From NCBI RefSeq assembly GCF_000004195.4, contig NC_030678.2, positions 94,694,904 to 94,758,903 on the forward strand: DNA of 64,000 nucleotides, written 5' to 3'. Shown in pieces: positions 31,101-43,100 of this stretch (the stretch's first letter is position 1; the number at the start of each line of letters is the position of its first letter). The notes under the pieces were generated by a model. The model was given only the letters and a program-made list of their open reading frames with translations, was not told the DNA's origin and ran no database searches. Source of the stretch: Xenopus tropicalis (taxonomy: Eukaryota; Chordata; Amphibia; Anura; Pipidae). The translations under genes were made by a program, and so were the position numbers.

Positions 31101-34100
31101 CTAGCCCCATGTGAAATTTAAAAATTAATCTAAAAAAATTTGTTTTTGAAAAAATCAATGGCGGATTCTGCTGGAGAAGCTCTATTAACTGATTTTGGGT
31201 TTGAAAAAAACATATTTTCCCATGACAGAATTCCTTTAAAGAGGACAGATTATTTGATATCTATCCAGCTATTTTCCCAGCTGCTTTGTATTTTTTATAT
31301 AGGATGCAATGATTATCATTCATCTATATATTTTGAAAGTGAGTCAGGCAAAGAATGCATGTCTGAAACAATCAGTATTCCCATAGGATTAATTATACTT
31401 TGTGTATCTTAGGAAGGAAATAAATATTGAAACTTTAGTAGTGCTTTTTGGAAAGAATACATATTCTTCTTTTTTAATTATTAGTCAAAACATATTTATA
31501 TCCATCCCTTTCATTATGTCATGTATCTTTCAGCTTTTCGTACAGCTCCAAATTTGCTGTTTTTGTTGATGTTTGTGTCTTTTTCTTTTTCATTTGTCAA
31601 AACTATAAGTTACAATATGACCTTTCATATAAGTTGTTTTCACAGATTTACTTTTATTTTAATTTAATGACATGCAGGCAATTTCAACTTGCTCTTCATG
31701 TTTCATTTTTGGGAAAAAATATTATGTTGCTGAGCTACATTCAAAATTAGAATTAATACTGACTACAATGTTGTAATAAATACATTAAATAATGAGATAA
31801 TGTATTCTAAGCTATATATAGTACATGCATATTGTGAACTGCTGTGCCATGTACTATACATTACAAGATAAGCATATATTTTTATATAGATAAGCACCTG
31901 ATGCTATCTGGAAAGTCTCAGCACCCCAATGTACCAAAATAGCTGACAGAATTATGTTGGGTCTGTGTTGAAATTTCACTAAACAGCTTGGAATGCTACA
32001 GGTATCCTGTTTGAGCTCTAATACCTCATTATCCAGTCTAAATTTCAATGCAAGAAGAGTAATTACACCTTTCTAATAATCTTGTGTCTATGTATCCTGC
32101 ACCCATCACTACAATTATTGCCTTACGACAGGGCATAATTACACTCCATTAGTGCAACTCCCTGGGTTTAATTGGACTGGGTGAGCTCCAAAGGGGAGTT
32201 CATTCAGATCCCAGTGTATGACAGATCCCAGTGTATGACTGCCAGTGCCCTTTCAGTTCCTCACTCCAATAATTAACAATATGTAATCACCTGTTTATTA
32301 GGATTCAGACATTATCTGTAGTTCATATTGCTTTTCTTATTCTTAGTATTGAGGCCTTTCTTTCAGTTTCGTGGTGCAAATTGGCAGTTTTTCCCTTACT
32401 TGAAATTTGTTTGAGGGTTATGTATTCAAAGGTAATACATATCATTTGTATGCAGTGTGTTATATATAGTTTAAAAGGACTGCACATTATATTGAATATT
32501 TTATGTTATGCTGGAAGGAAGATCACATAAGTGCCTCTAATTGTTATTCAACTGATACAGTTTTTTGTCAGTTTGAGAATGCAGGGATCTGGTGTTTGGC
32601 AAAAGCTGACTGAATATTTAATATCTCATAGACAATTTTAGCTTTAGGAATAAAAGGCAGGTTTTTTGTCTGTTCCATTATAGCTTGTAATGTAAGGTTA
32701 TGTTTACAAAATCCTTTGCAATTTTAAAGTAATACAAAACAGAAAAAAATAGATCCCATTAATTCCTGTGGACTTGGACTATGGTTGTGAAGTAGCTGAT
32801 ATAATGAGGTGAGACAAATATAGCACAGTAATTTATAATAGGCACAAGGCTCACAGTCTGAAATGCCCAGCCCTACCTGCACTGCAACTCTGCATATTTT
32901 TCATTACTTTCGTCACTTTGCCTATAGTCTGGCCCTTGGCAACTTTAAGATGGCAGATCAGCACTAAACATATCAAATGTCTCATCTTTAAAAAAATGTA
33001 TCCAATGCATAGTAAATTTAGCCCTTTCTATTTATGTGTAGATACCAAACAGAGCTTTTAGAAGCTTACAAAATTTTAACATGTTAAAACAGAGAATGTG
33101 CTTTATGTCACTACAATAATGACTAACTTGCTTCTTCAGTTTATGAATCTTTAAATCTGAATTAAAGACTTACAAACTTTGGAGACGCCAACCCAGTGCT
33201 TTTGTGTTTCAGGTGTGTCTTGGCCAAGCTTTGTTATGCCCCAGCCATGCCCTGGTGTCACCGCAAACATGCTCCTAGCTCTGCCCAATGCTGCTTAATT
33301 TCTGACATAATTATATGAGTTTAAAGGAGAAAGAAAGGTAAAAACTAAGTAAGCTTTATCAGAAAAGTCTATGTAAATACAGCCATAAGCACTCACAGTA
33401 ATGCTGCACTGACTTCTCTAAAAAAAGATTTACTGTGTCTGTAATTCCTGTGCCAGAGACACGCAGCTTTCTGTTCTCTGCTCTCTCCTGTTCCCCCCTC
33501 CCTCAAGAATGCTAAGAACTCACTCCCCCCCCTTAGGAATGTGTGATCTGAGCCAATCAGCAGGAAGCTGACTCATAGGGACAGATTTATCAAAACACGA
33601 GTTCGAATCCCGAATGGGAAAAATTCGGATTGGAAACAAAAATTTCTGAAGATCGCAAATGACCGAAAATGCTTACGAAAAAATCGTATTAGTCACGATA
33701 ATATCGTATTGGTGATCTGAAAGTCCCGAAATTTTCGTACCGAACGATTGTAAACAGCGGCAAAAGCGATCCGATTTTTCCATGCTAAAGATATGAAAAA
33801 GTTGTGCAAGCGGTGAACAAGTTGCGAAAGCGCCAAAAAAGTCGCGCAAGCATCGAAAAAGTCACACAAGCGTCGAAAAAGTTGCGTAAAATACGATTCG
33901 TGGATAAGTAAATGTGCCCCATAGTCTTACTAACTGAGCATGTTCACTTGGTCTGCATGTCTGTGCAGGAGTGAGGCATTATGGGAACTTTCTTTACACA
34001 GCTCAGTGTGTTTTCTTCCTATTTGGCTTCAGATCTTCTGAACAGGTGAAATATGGGGAGACTTAAGGGCACTATTGAGACAACTGAAGGTATGCCTGCA

Positions 34101-37100
34101 GCTTGAGATTAACTCTTTACTAGCCTTTCCTTCTATGTTAAGGCTTTTTATTTGGGGGGAAAAGTTTAATTATGGTGGAAATTACTAAGATCACATGATT
34201 GAGCTCTTACTATAGGTGACTGGGTTAGGGGGCGAATTAGAGTGACTCCCTAAGGTTCCATGTGAGTTAACATGTCCAGAATTGTAGCTTTATATATATA
34301 ATGGGGGAAATAAAGTTATTATGCAAATGCAGGATATACCCCTGTGATGGCATTGCTCAGTATGACTAATTGTGTATACCAAAAAATAGCACTGGGTTCC
34401 TATGTGAACCTTGCTTAAAAAGTATAATAGGCAGGTTGGAGAGCTGGTGTTATCAGTTAAAAAGCAGTTTTAACCATTACTGCAATGACTTCAATTTCTG
34501 CTTGCCCCATATATATATAAATATATATATATATATGTTATGGAAATTCTTGGATCCTCCAGTGAGAAAACTGCATGTTGTTCTAGTTATAGGACTTGCC
34601 TTAGAGCTTGCCAAAGGTGGCCATACATGGGCAGAATTAAGCTGTGGATGCAGGTGTCGATTATGCAGGTTTGAGTTTGATTGATGCAGTCCTCTGCCCA
34701 ATGGCACCTATGCCCGTCATTGTAATTTGACTGTTTGGCCCTGGGGCCAAATGATGAATTAGCACAATATCTCCTACCTTAGGTGGGCATATCAGGAGAA
34801 GGTTCGCTCGTTTGGCTACCTTACCAAATGAGTAGATCATAAAATGTATGGCCACTGTACCTCTATCTTAATAGATATTTGCCAAATAGCACCATGTAAG
34901 GGTTCAAAATAATGTACTATTCCACTGGCAACATGTCTGTATGTCCCCTAACAGTAACAGAGGAATACTATATATATGAAAGTTATGAAGTTCCCCTTTG
35001 TACATTCAACCCATAATATAGCTCTCATAATCTAATGTGTAAACTTTCATTTCCCCCTCCTGCTAGCCTAGAACCTGTGTAGATATATCTCAGTGCTTAA
35101 ATGTAAACAGTATTGTGTTGCCCGTGTGAGTTTGTAGATTTCCATTTCCCCTGAAGCTGTTTTTTCTTAAGACTGATAAATGGAAGATGGTGCTAAAAAA
35201 ACAAACAAAAAAATTGTAGATGAGAATACCTTGCTATACCTCTTTCTACAAAATAAATCCTTTGTTAAGTTGAGAAACAGGTCTTACTGCCTACAGGGTA
35301 GAGGAAACTTAACTTCAATGTAGTTACCATGGCAACAGACAGGACTGCTCTGGTCTTAATGTACTGAGTGAATGTTTTACATTCAGCTGGTATACAGTGG
35401 ACTAAATCTTTGTAGGTAGCATAGCCTACTTCAGAGGCATCATAATGAGTGTAAACTTACATTTTAGACTTAGTCCTTAGGCTAAATTTACTAGAGATAT
35501 CACTTTTTTTCAGAAACTGATGTGCTGGTTTAGCACTGGTGTACACACAAGATAGTTAGTACTTTGTCAGAAAATATTATTCCAAAACTGTCACATATTA
35601 GGATTCTTACATTTTTATGGATTGCCATACAAAAGTTAAAACAGTGCCGTAAAGTAGAACTTGAGGGCATACACCACTTTTTTTTTAAAGTTTTTCTTTT
35701 TATTATAATAGTACAGGTATGGGACTAATTATCCAGAATGCTTGGGATCAAGTACAAGGTTCTGTTTTATTATTACAGAGAAAAAGGAAATCATTTTCAA
35801 AAATTAGAATTATTTGCTTATGTAGGGGTTTGATAAAATAGGCCCCGCAGGATGGATACCCCTAGGACAGGCCCCAGGGTGGTACTGGTTAATGGGACAC
35901 TTGGTATGGTCTGGGATATCAGTAGTTATAAAAAGGGATGCAGCCATGTGCTGTGAGGTTTTTCTACCCGGGACCTCCCTCTGCATAGAGGCTACCAACG
36001 GGTCTGTGCTCTAGCTAGTAAGTTCTTGTGATAGGTCGCTCCAGGAGTGACATGTAGGAAGATAAGTTAGAACGGGCAGACATTGCCCCTCCAGGAGTGA
36101 TAGTGGGGTTAATACCCCCCCAGCAGTCCATCAGCTGGAGATCAGGGCCCAAAGTGTCTAGGTAGGTGGATCAAGTCACCGATAGAGGGAGATTCCTAAT
36201 CTGAGGGTGCTCAGGCAAGAGTACCGTGGTGAGTCTTTGTGGTGGGTCCGCCTAGAGTAAGTATCGGGGAGAACCCTAAGAGAGGGTCTCTTGGCAAGAG
36301 TACCGGGGGGAGCACCTAGATAAGATCACTCGGCGTGAGTAACCCAATAGGAGAGAGATTCTCTAAGAGGGAAGTAAAGGAGACGGTGCCCTGACATATG
36401 TATTTCACTCTTGGAGAGGTCTGCCCTCAATAAAGCTATTCATCTTTTTCACTACACCTGCAAGTGTGCTGTCTCTCTCTATCCGAGGATCACCTGCTGG
36501 CCGGTAAGCAACTACCCCACGGGAGGGGCAAGGTGCCGGGAGTTGTGTGGAGTCCCAGGACAGCAGAACCGTCTAATATTAAGTTCCCAGGGTGGGAGTT
36601 GTAGTCCCACAGAATCACCCCTGGGTGGAGGCACGCCAAACAGCAATAAGACACCTGTCCCCCATAGTAAGCGGGGCTCAGGGCTCCTGTAGCGCCAATG
36701 TAATACCCAGTAGCAGCACTGCCAACTAAAGTGGGCTACACTTATAATGGAGTCTAAGGGAGATGGTCTTTCCGTAATTTGAAAATATCTGGATAACGGG
36801 TTTCCAGATAAGGGGTCCTATACCTGTACTAAGCTGTGAGTCAATTAAAGGTATAGGTCTGAGTGAGGTATTAGAAGGTGATCACATTATGCTTGGTAAA
36901 CTTATTTGCAAATTGAAAGGGTATTTTACAATAAGAGTGGTATCCATCTGAGCTGAAATCTGCTGTCACCTCTACATGTGGTTTAGGCAGCATTTTCCCC
37001 ATGGTACTCAGTATTCTGTCTGAGAGAGTACCAATCTCTCAAGCCATCTAAAATCTTTACCATCAAACGTGCTCACCAAGGAGGGGACAGATACATTATT

Positions 37101-40100
37101 ATTGCCCCCATCCTTCTGTTGGTAAAGCTTTAATAGTTATGTTCATACCAATAGTGAATGAACTATTATCAAAATCCTTCATAGAAAAGTTTTATTCATT
37201 TGAGCATTTTCAAGTTTTGTTACCTTATGACCACCTGTTTGACCTTTTAATCCAAAATGCAAAAAACATCAAAATGCTACATCAATCTTAAATATAATGT
37301 ATGATTTATGCTGCTTTTAGATTTTTTTTTCTTGCACCATGTATAGAGCCCATCAACATAAAAGTCTGGTCCGCATGGCACATTTTCTGTTTCACTGTAT
37401 CTTTCTAAGCTAGGCCCTTTTAACAAGTGACATTTCAGTATTTGAAATGGCAATCAATAAAAACAAAATGAGTGTGAAACAAAAACATTGTTTTATTGAC
37501 TCTGGGATAAGATTATTCATTCGTTATTTAATAATTTAGGATTACCTGGAATTAGTAATATTCTGTTGAATTATAGGAGACTCGATATGGCCAAAACATC
37601 ATGAGAAACAAAGGGAGTGAGATCAATTTACTTGAATGAAAGAACAGACTTTATACTGTATACTTTACTTTTAATTCAGTCTTAAATACAGTCTACCAAA
37701 GCAGACTGTATGCATACAGTATATAGGATTTTAAAATCAGGTAGCAAGTTTGACAAATACTAGGGAAAAAGTTAGCATTGTTATATACACCTGTGCAGTT
37801 GCGGCCCAGCACTTTTCCTGCAGTCAGTTAATGTTAAATACACTTTCATTAAAGCTACTTGCATAAAAATGCGCTCCTTGCACTTTCTTATAGTTGTGGT
37901 TGGCACCATTCAGTCCTTCCCGCCTTCCGCTTCGAACTAAGCACTGCTGCACCTATTGACACAGGAGAACCCTGAAGCTACTGGCACTGCTTTTGCAAAA
38001 CAGAATTTATTCTTACAACACATCTTTCACATAGTGACAGCTGTTGTTAGGAGTCAGTTTAAAGCATGATATATATGGTATAATTTCAGAGAGTCTTTGG
38101 GATATGGTATTGGTCAGTGCTGTCCAACTGGTGGCCCCCCACCTGTCTGGCTGCTTTGATGGCTTACCTTTGAGTAAGCATTAAATGGTATCAGTACTGA
38201 GATTAACTGCCCCCCCTGCATGGTTCTCACCTCAGATTCAGGCTGTAATCCCTCTGTATTGTTTAAAAATGTAATCCCCTGTGTTTTTCACACCTTTTAA
38301 TACCTGCATTGTTCACCCCCTGCAGTGTTCACACCTCAGGCTCAGACTGTAATCACTTCCATTGTTCACTTCTTCACACCTCAGACATAGGTACTGTAGG
38401 CAGAGTATGGCACATACAGCCAGCATAGGGCAGGCAGAGTATGGCACACAGAGGCAGCATAGGGAAGGCAGAGTATGGCACACACAGACAGGGTAGGACA
38501 GGCAGAGTATGGCACACACAGACAGCATAGGACAGTCAAAGTGCTGCCTGTGTGTGCCATACTCTGCTTGCCCTATGCTGCTTGTGGGAGGTGAACCTGG
38601 CAGGGGTTTGTTGTGGGAGTTTGTTAGCAGTTGGAAATAGCCATTAAATGGTCCCAAAGGTGTGTAATTATATGCTGGGGGTTGCTCTGCTATCCACAGG
38701 GGAGGAGGAGGCATATGGAATTTAAGGGTATATCTTAATATGACATAATTCTTTCACATATGAATGATGGTTGATATCCCCACAGTAAGGACCAAGCATT
38801 TGGGATTTTGCTGTGCTGCCACCATTGTGATAAAATAGGTGTGGTTTGAAGTGGGTGTGGTTTCAAAAAGGGGAGTGGTCAAAACTGGCTTCTATTAGCG
38901 TCATGTATGCTAGAGAATTTCCGGCCCTCGGCACCGTAGAAGTTGGACAGCACTGGTATTGGTGATTCACATTTAGCCATTTGTTTATTTTTACCCCCCA
39001 GAGGTGAGATGCATTTATTAAAGGCACCGTGGAAATAAAATGGATTGCTACACAAATTATTTTATTTTGTTTAATTTGTCTTTACAGCTTTTATATCATA
39101 AATGACTCTCTTCATCACTTTTTAGAAAAAGTGAAATTGTAAAATGTTACATAAATGATTAAATGACATTAAAATACTGTTTTACTTTGTATTGCCTTTT
39201 AGATTACAGAGCTGTGTGGAGCTAAACATGTAGGTTACTTTGGGCCAGCTCAGTTTTTTGTTGCTTTGAAGTTAATTGCAGTGGCACAAACTGGACTCCC
39301 AGTCTGCTTGGAAAGTATCAAAAGTGGTAAGATGCCCTTTTCTATCATTTATATATCTCTTTACAGTGCTACAGTTTGAGTTTGAGTGTCTTAAATTTTA
39401 CAAAGCATCCATTTTTCTACATCTGAAATTGGCTCTCCAGCTACTCACTTTGTGACAATTAAAGGGTAATGTTCATAAGCGGCGTTAATTCCCATTTGCT
39501 AATCATTTTAAAAATCATCTCTACCTTATTCTACTGTATGCCTTTTTTTTAATTGTATATGGGTAAAGGATGCTATGTTGTTCACTTGTTAGAGCAGCCA
39601 GTTACAGGAGAAGTAAAACTACTTATATCCCTTAGGTCAGTGGTCCCCAGCCAGTGGCTCGTGAGCAACATGTTGCTCTCTAACCCCTTGGATGTTGCTT
39701 CCAGTGGCCTTCAAACAAGTGCTTATTTTTGAATTATTGGCTTGGGGGCAAAAAAACAGATGTATTGCCAAACAGAACCTCCTGTAAGCTTCCAGTCCAT
39801 ATAGGGACTTCCAAATAGCCAATAACAGTCCTTATTTGGCACGTGTATTATGCTTGTGTTGCTCCCCAAGTCTTTTTACATTTAAATGTGGCTCATGGGT
39901 AAAAAAAGGTTGGGGATCCCTGCCTTAGGCATAGGCCCCCTCCCCAGGCTTTGCTTCACTTACAGTGACTGAATGGCCAACAACCTATGGTTTCAACAAG
40001 TAATATGGCTTTATAAGAGATGGATGGTACTGAAGTAGAGGGTAGAGTAGCATTATGACAGAGAGAAAAAATTCAAACAAATAGAATGGGGTTACATTAT

Positions 40101-43100
40101 TTTATTTGTGCTACGTGTATTATTTTTTTTATATATTCTTTATTTATTTCAAGCAAAAAAGGGGTACAAAAAGGAAAAGGGTAGGATTGCTACGTGTATT
40201 ATTGTAGCTTCAAGTTCTGTCCCTACTTTTTTTTTGTTTTTTGCCTGTTCCTTTTCTTTTGCTTTCTTCACCTCTATAACAATGAGAAAGAAGAATGTAT
40301 GTATGTATATCTTTATTTATAAAGTGCTACTTATGTACGCAGCGCTGTACAGTAGAATACATTAATACAAACAGGGTGTTAATAAGATAATAATAGATAA
40401 ATACAAAGTATAACAATAAATATAGTTAAATACAGCTGCAATAAGTTAGGAGTCGAGGACACAAGAGGATGGAGGTCCCTGCCCCGTAGAGCTTACAATC
40501 TATATGGTAGGGTAACTTACAGACACAAATAGGCAAATATAAGTGCTGTAGGTCACAGTGGGTGACACTACAATATAAGTGCCAGTTCCCAGATCAGGTG
40601 CTGGGCGCATGCTCCAAAAGGTAGTCTTTAACTTGGGGAGGATTCTCTCCGGAGGAAATTAGGGAGGGCATTCCAAATGTAAGGGGCAGCAAGGGAGAAA
40701 GGTTTAAGGCGGGAAACCATAGTAGTAGTGGGGGGTGCAACCAAGCGATTGCTCTGCGAGGAACGAAGGAGTCGACCAGGAACGTACAGAGACACAAGGG
40801 AAGAGATGTAGTGAGGAGCAGAGGAATGGAGGGCTTTGAAGGTTAAGAGAAGGAGTTTGTAAGATATTCTTTGTTTAATAGGAAGCCACGATAAGGACTT
40901 TAGCAGGGGAAGGGCCTGAACTCTCCTGGATGAGAGGAGGAGAATTCTGGCAGCAGTATTTAATATAGACTGTAGGGGGGAAAGATGGGAGTTAGGGAGG
41001 CCGGTTAGCAGCAGGTTACAGTAGTCAAGTTGGGATAGGATGAGAGCATGCATGAGCAGCTTAGCTGTTGCAGTAGAAAGAAAGGGACAAATTTTGGCAA
41101 TATTGCGTAAGAAAATGTGACAGGTTTTGACAGTGGTGTTAATGTGGTTAGAAAAGGAGAGACTGGAGTCAAAGATCACCCCCAAACAACGCGCCGAATC
41201 GACGGGGTTGATGAGGGTGCCATCAATAGAGATAGAAAAGGGGGGAGTAGGACCAGGCTTAGGCGGAAAGATCATTAGTTCAGTTTTTGTTAGGTTGAGT
41301 TTGAGGTGGCGATGGTTCATCCAGTTAGAGATAGCCAGGAGGCAGTTAGAGATTTGAGTCTCAGTTTCAACTGTTAACGAAGGGGTCGACAGATAAATTT
41401 GGATATCATCCAATGGAATGGAACATAATTGGTGTAGAGAGTTGAGGAGTGTAAAAAGAGGGAAAATGGAACAAAAGTGGAGAAAGTGTGAGATGTCAGG
41501 GTAGACTGCAACCAAAGGAGTGTTAGATGTCATAAGCCAGAAAGGGCATGAACAAGACTTTTTAAAGTTAGAAGGTGGAATTTATACGGGAGGAAGCTGG
41601 ATTCTTTGTTTGCATGTTAGAGATAAGTTGGAGTATCTTGGAAGGTTAATGTGGGAAATGAAGGCAAGACAGTAAAGAGTTCCCTTTAGTACCCAACAGG
41701 ACAGTTTTACGCAATAAGCAGATTGAGTAATTAGTCGTACTGTTTTTTATTCCTTTGTTTATTGGGTGCACATTTTTATTTGTTGTTTTTGTTTCCTTGC
41801 AAATGTTTTTGTAATTAGATAACACTATCAAGAATGTTTTCTTTTCTTGGTGTTTGTGTACTTAAACTTCTAAAAAAAGATTCCAAATGTTTTTAAAGCA
41901 TAGACTGTGATTTTTAAACAATTATGCTTTATCAAAGTGCATGAAGTCCTAGGTATGCTTGATTTCCTTTCTGCTGCTCCCATGTCATGGGTTATTACAA
42001 AGACATACTCAAGAAATATTTTGTGTGTTATTTTACTAAAAAGATCACATAACAGGAATTTATTTGAAAGTATGCTAAAATAATATCTTGTTTTAAAAGA
42101 TAATGAGACCACATCATACACTAAAAAATCTTGCATAATAGCTTATTTCTTCTTGCATAATAGTTAATTTCTTTTAGGAGTAAAGAGATGTTGACAAAGT
42201 TAATATCATGTCCACACATTGTGTCTGTCACAGTCTGGCACAGAGTAAAATAACTGTAAGGGCTCTGGCACACGGGGGAGATTAGTCGCCCGTGACAAAA
42301 CTCCCTGTTCGCGGGCGACTAATCTCCCTGAGTTGCCATGACTCGCGAGTCTTTTTCGGCGATTTCGGGAAATCACGCTGCCGCGTGTGCCATCCCGCCG
42401 CCGGGTCATGGCAACTCGGGGAGATTAGTCGCCCGCGAACAGGGAGTTTGGTCGCGGGCGACAAATCTCCCCCGTGTGCCAGAGCCCTAAGAGAAAGAAA
42501 CAAGTTGGGGACAATCTACATTGTCATTGTATTGTTGTGCTTCTAAACTACTGCTTGATTGCTGGGGTTGCTAAATAAGCGGACCTTTAGCTGATACTGG
42601 CCTAAATCAGCATTATTTGATCATCTGGCCATGTGCAAAAGATTGGATCATAAAAGGTGCCTTTAAAACCCATTATTAGATAAACACATCAAAATACAAA
42701 TGTGGTCACGGTCTGTTGCTCAAGGCGCATCATTTTTACCCAAATACTTTTCTTTAAACTTTTCTGTGATTTGAAAGCAAACTTCTGGCTGATTGCTAGA
42801 CTTGGAAGCAAATTTGCATTCACTTGGGCTCCAGTCCTTAAGAAGGATATTAATGAGCTGGAGAGAGTGCAGAGACGTGCAACTAAACTGGTTAAGGGGA
42901 TGGAAGATTTAAACTATGAGGTTAGACTGTCGAGGTTGGGGTTGTTTTCTCTGGAAAAGAGGCGCTTGCGAGGGGACATGATTACTCTGTACAAGTACAT
43001 TAGAGGGGATTATAGGCAGTTGGGGGATGTTCTTTTTTCCCATAAAAACAATCAACGCACCAGAGGTCACCCCTTTAGATTAGAGGAAAGGAGTTTCCAT

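Noticed and set aside
36411..36692. 93-codon frame on the plus strand
   Set aside because: It lies inside the solo LTR, after its poly(A) signal, and is not a retroelement protein.
38395..38540. Possible CRISPR-like array (regular repeats about every 37 bp)
   Set aside because: The spacers are not distinct from the repeats; it is a minisatellite in a eukaryotic transposon.
38313..38714. 133-codon cysteine-rich repetitive frame on the minus strand
   Set aside because: It is a translation of the 37-bp minisatellite inside a hAT-like element; the repeats of CAILCL-type units have no other support.
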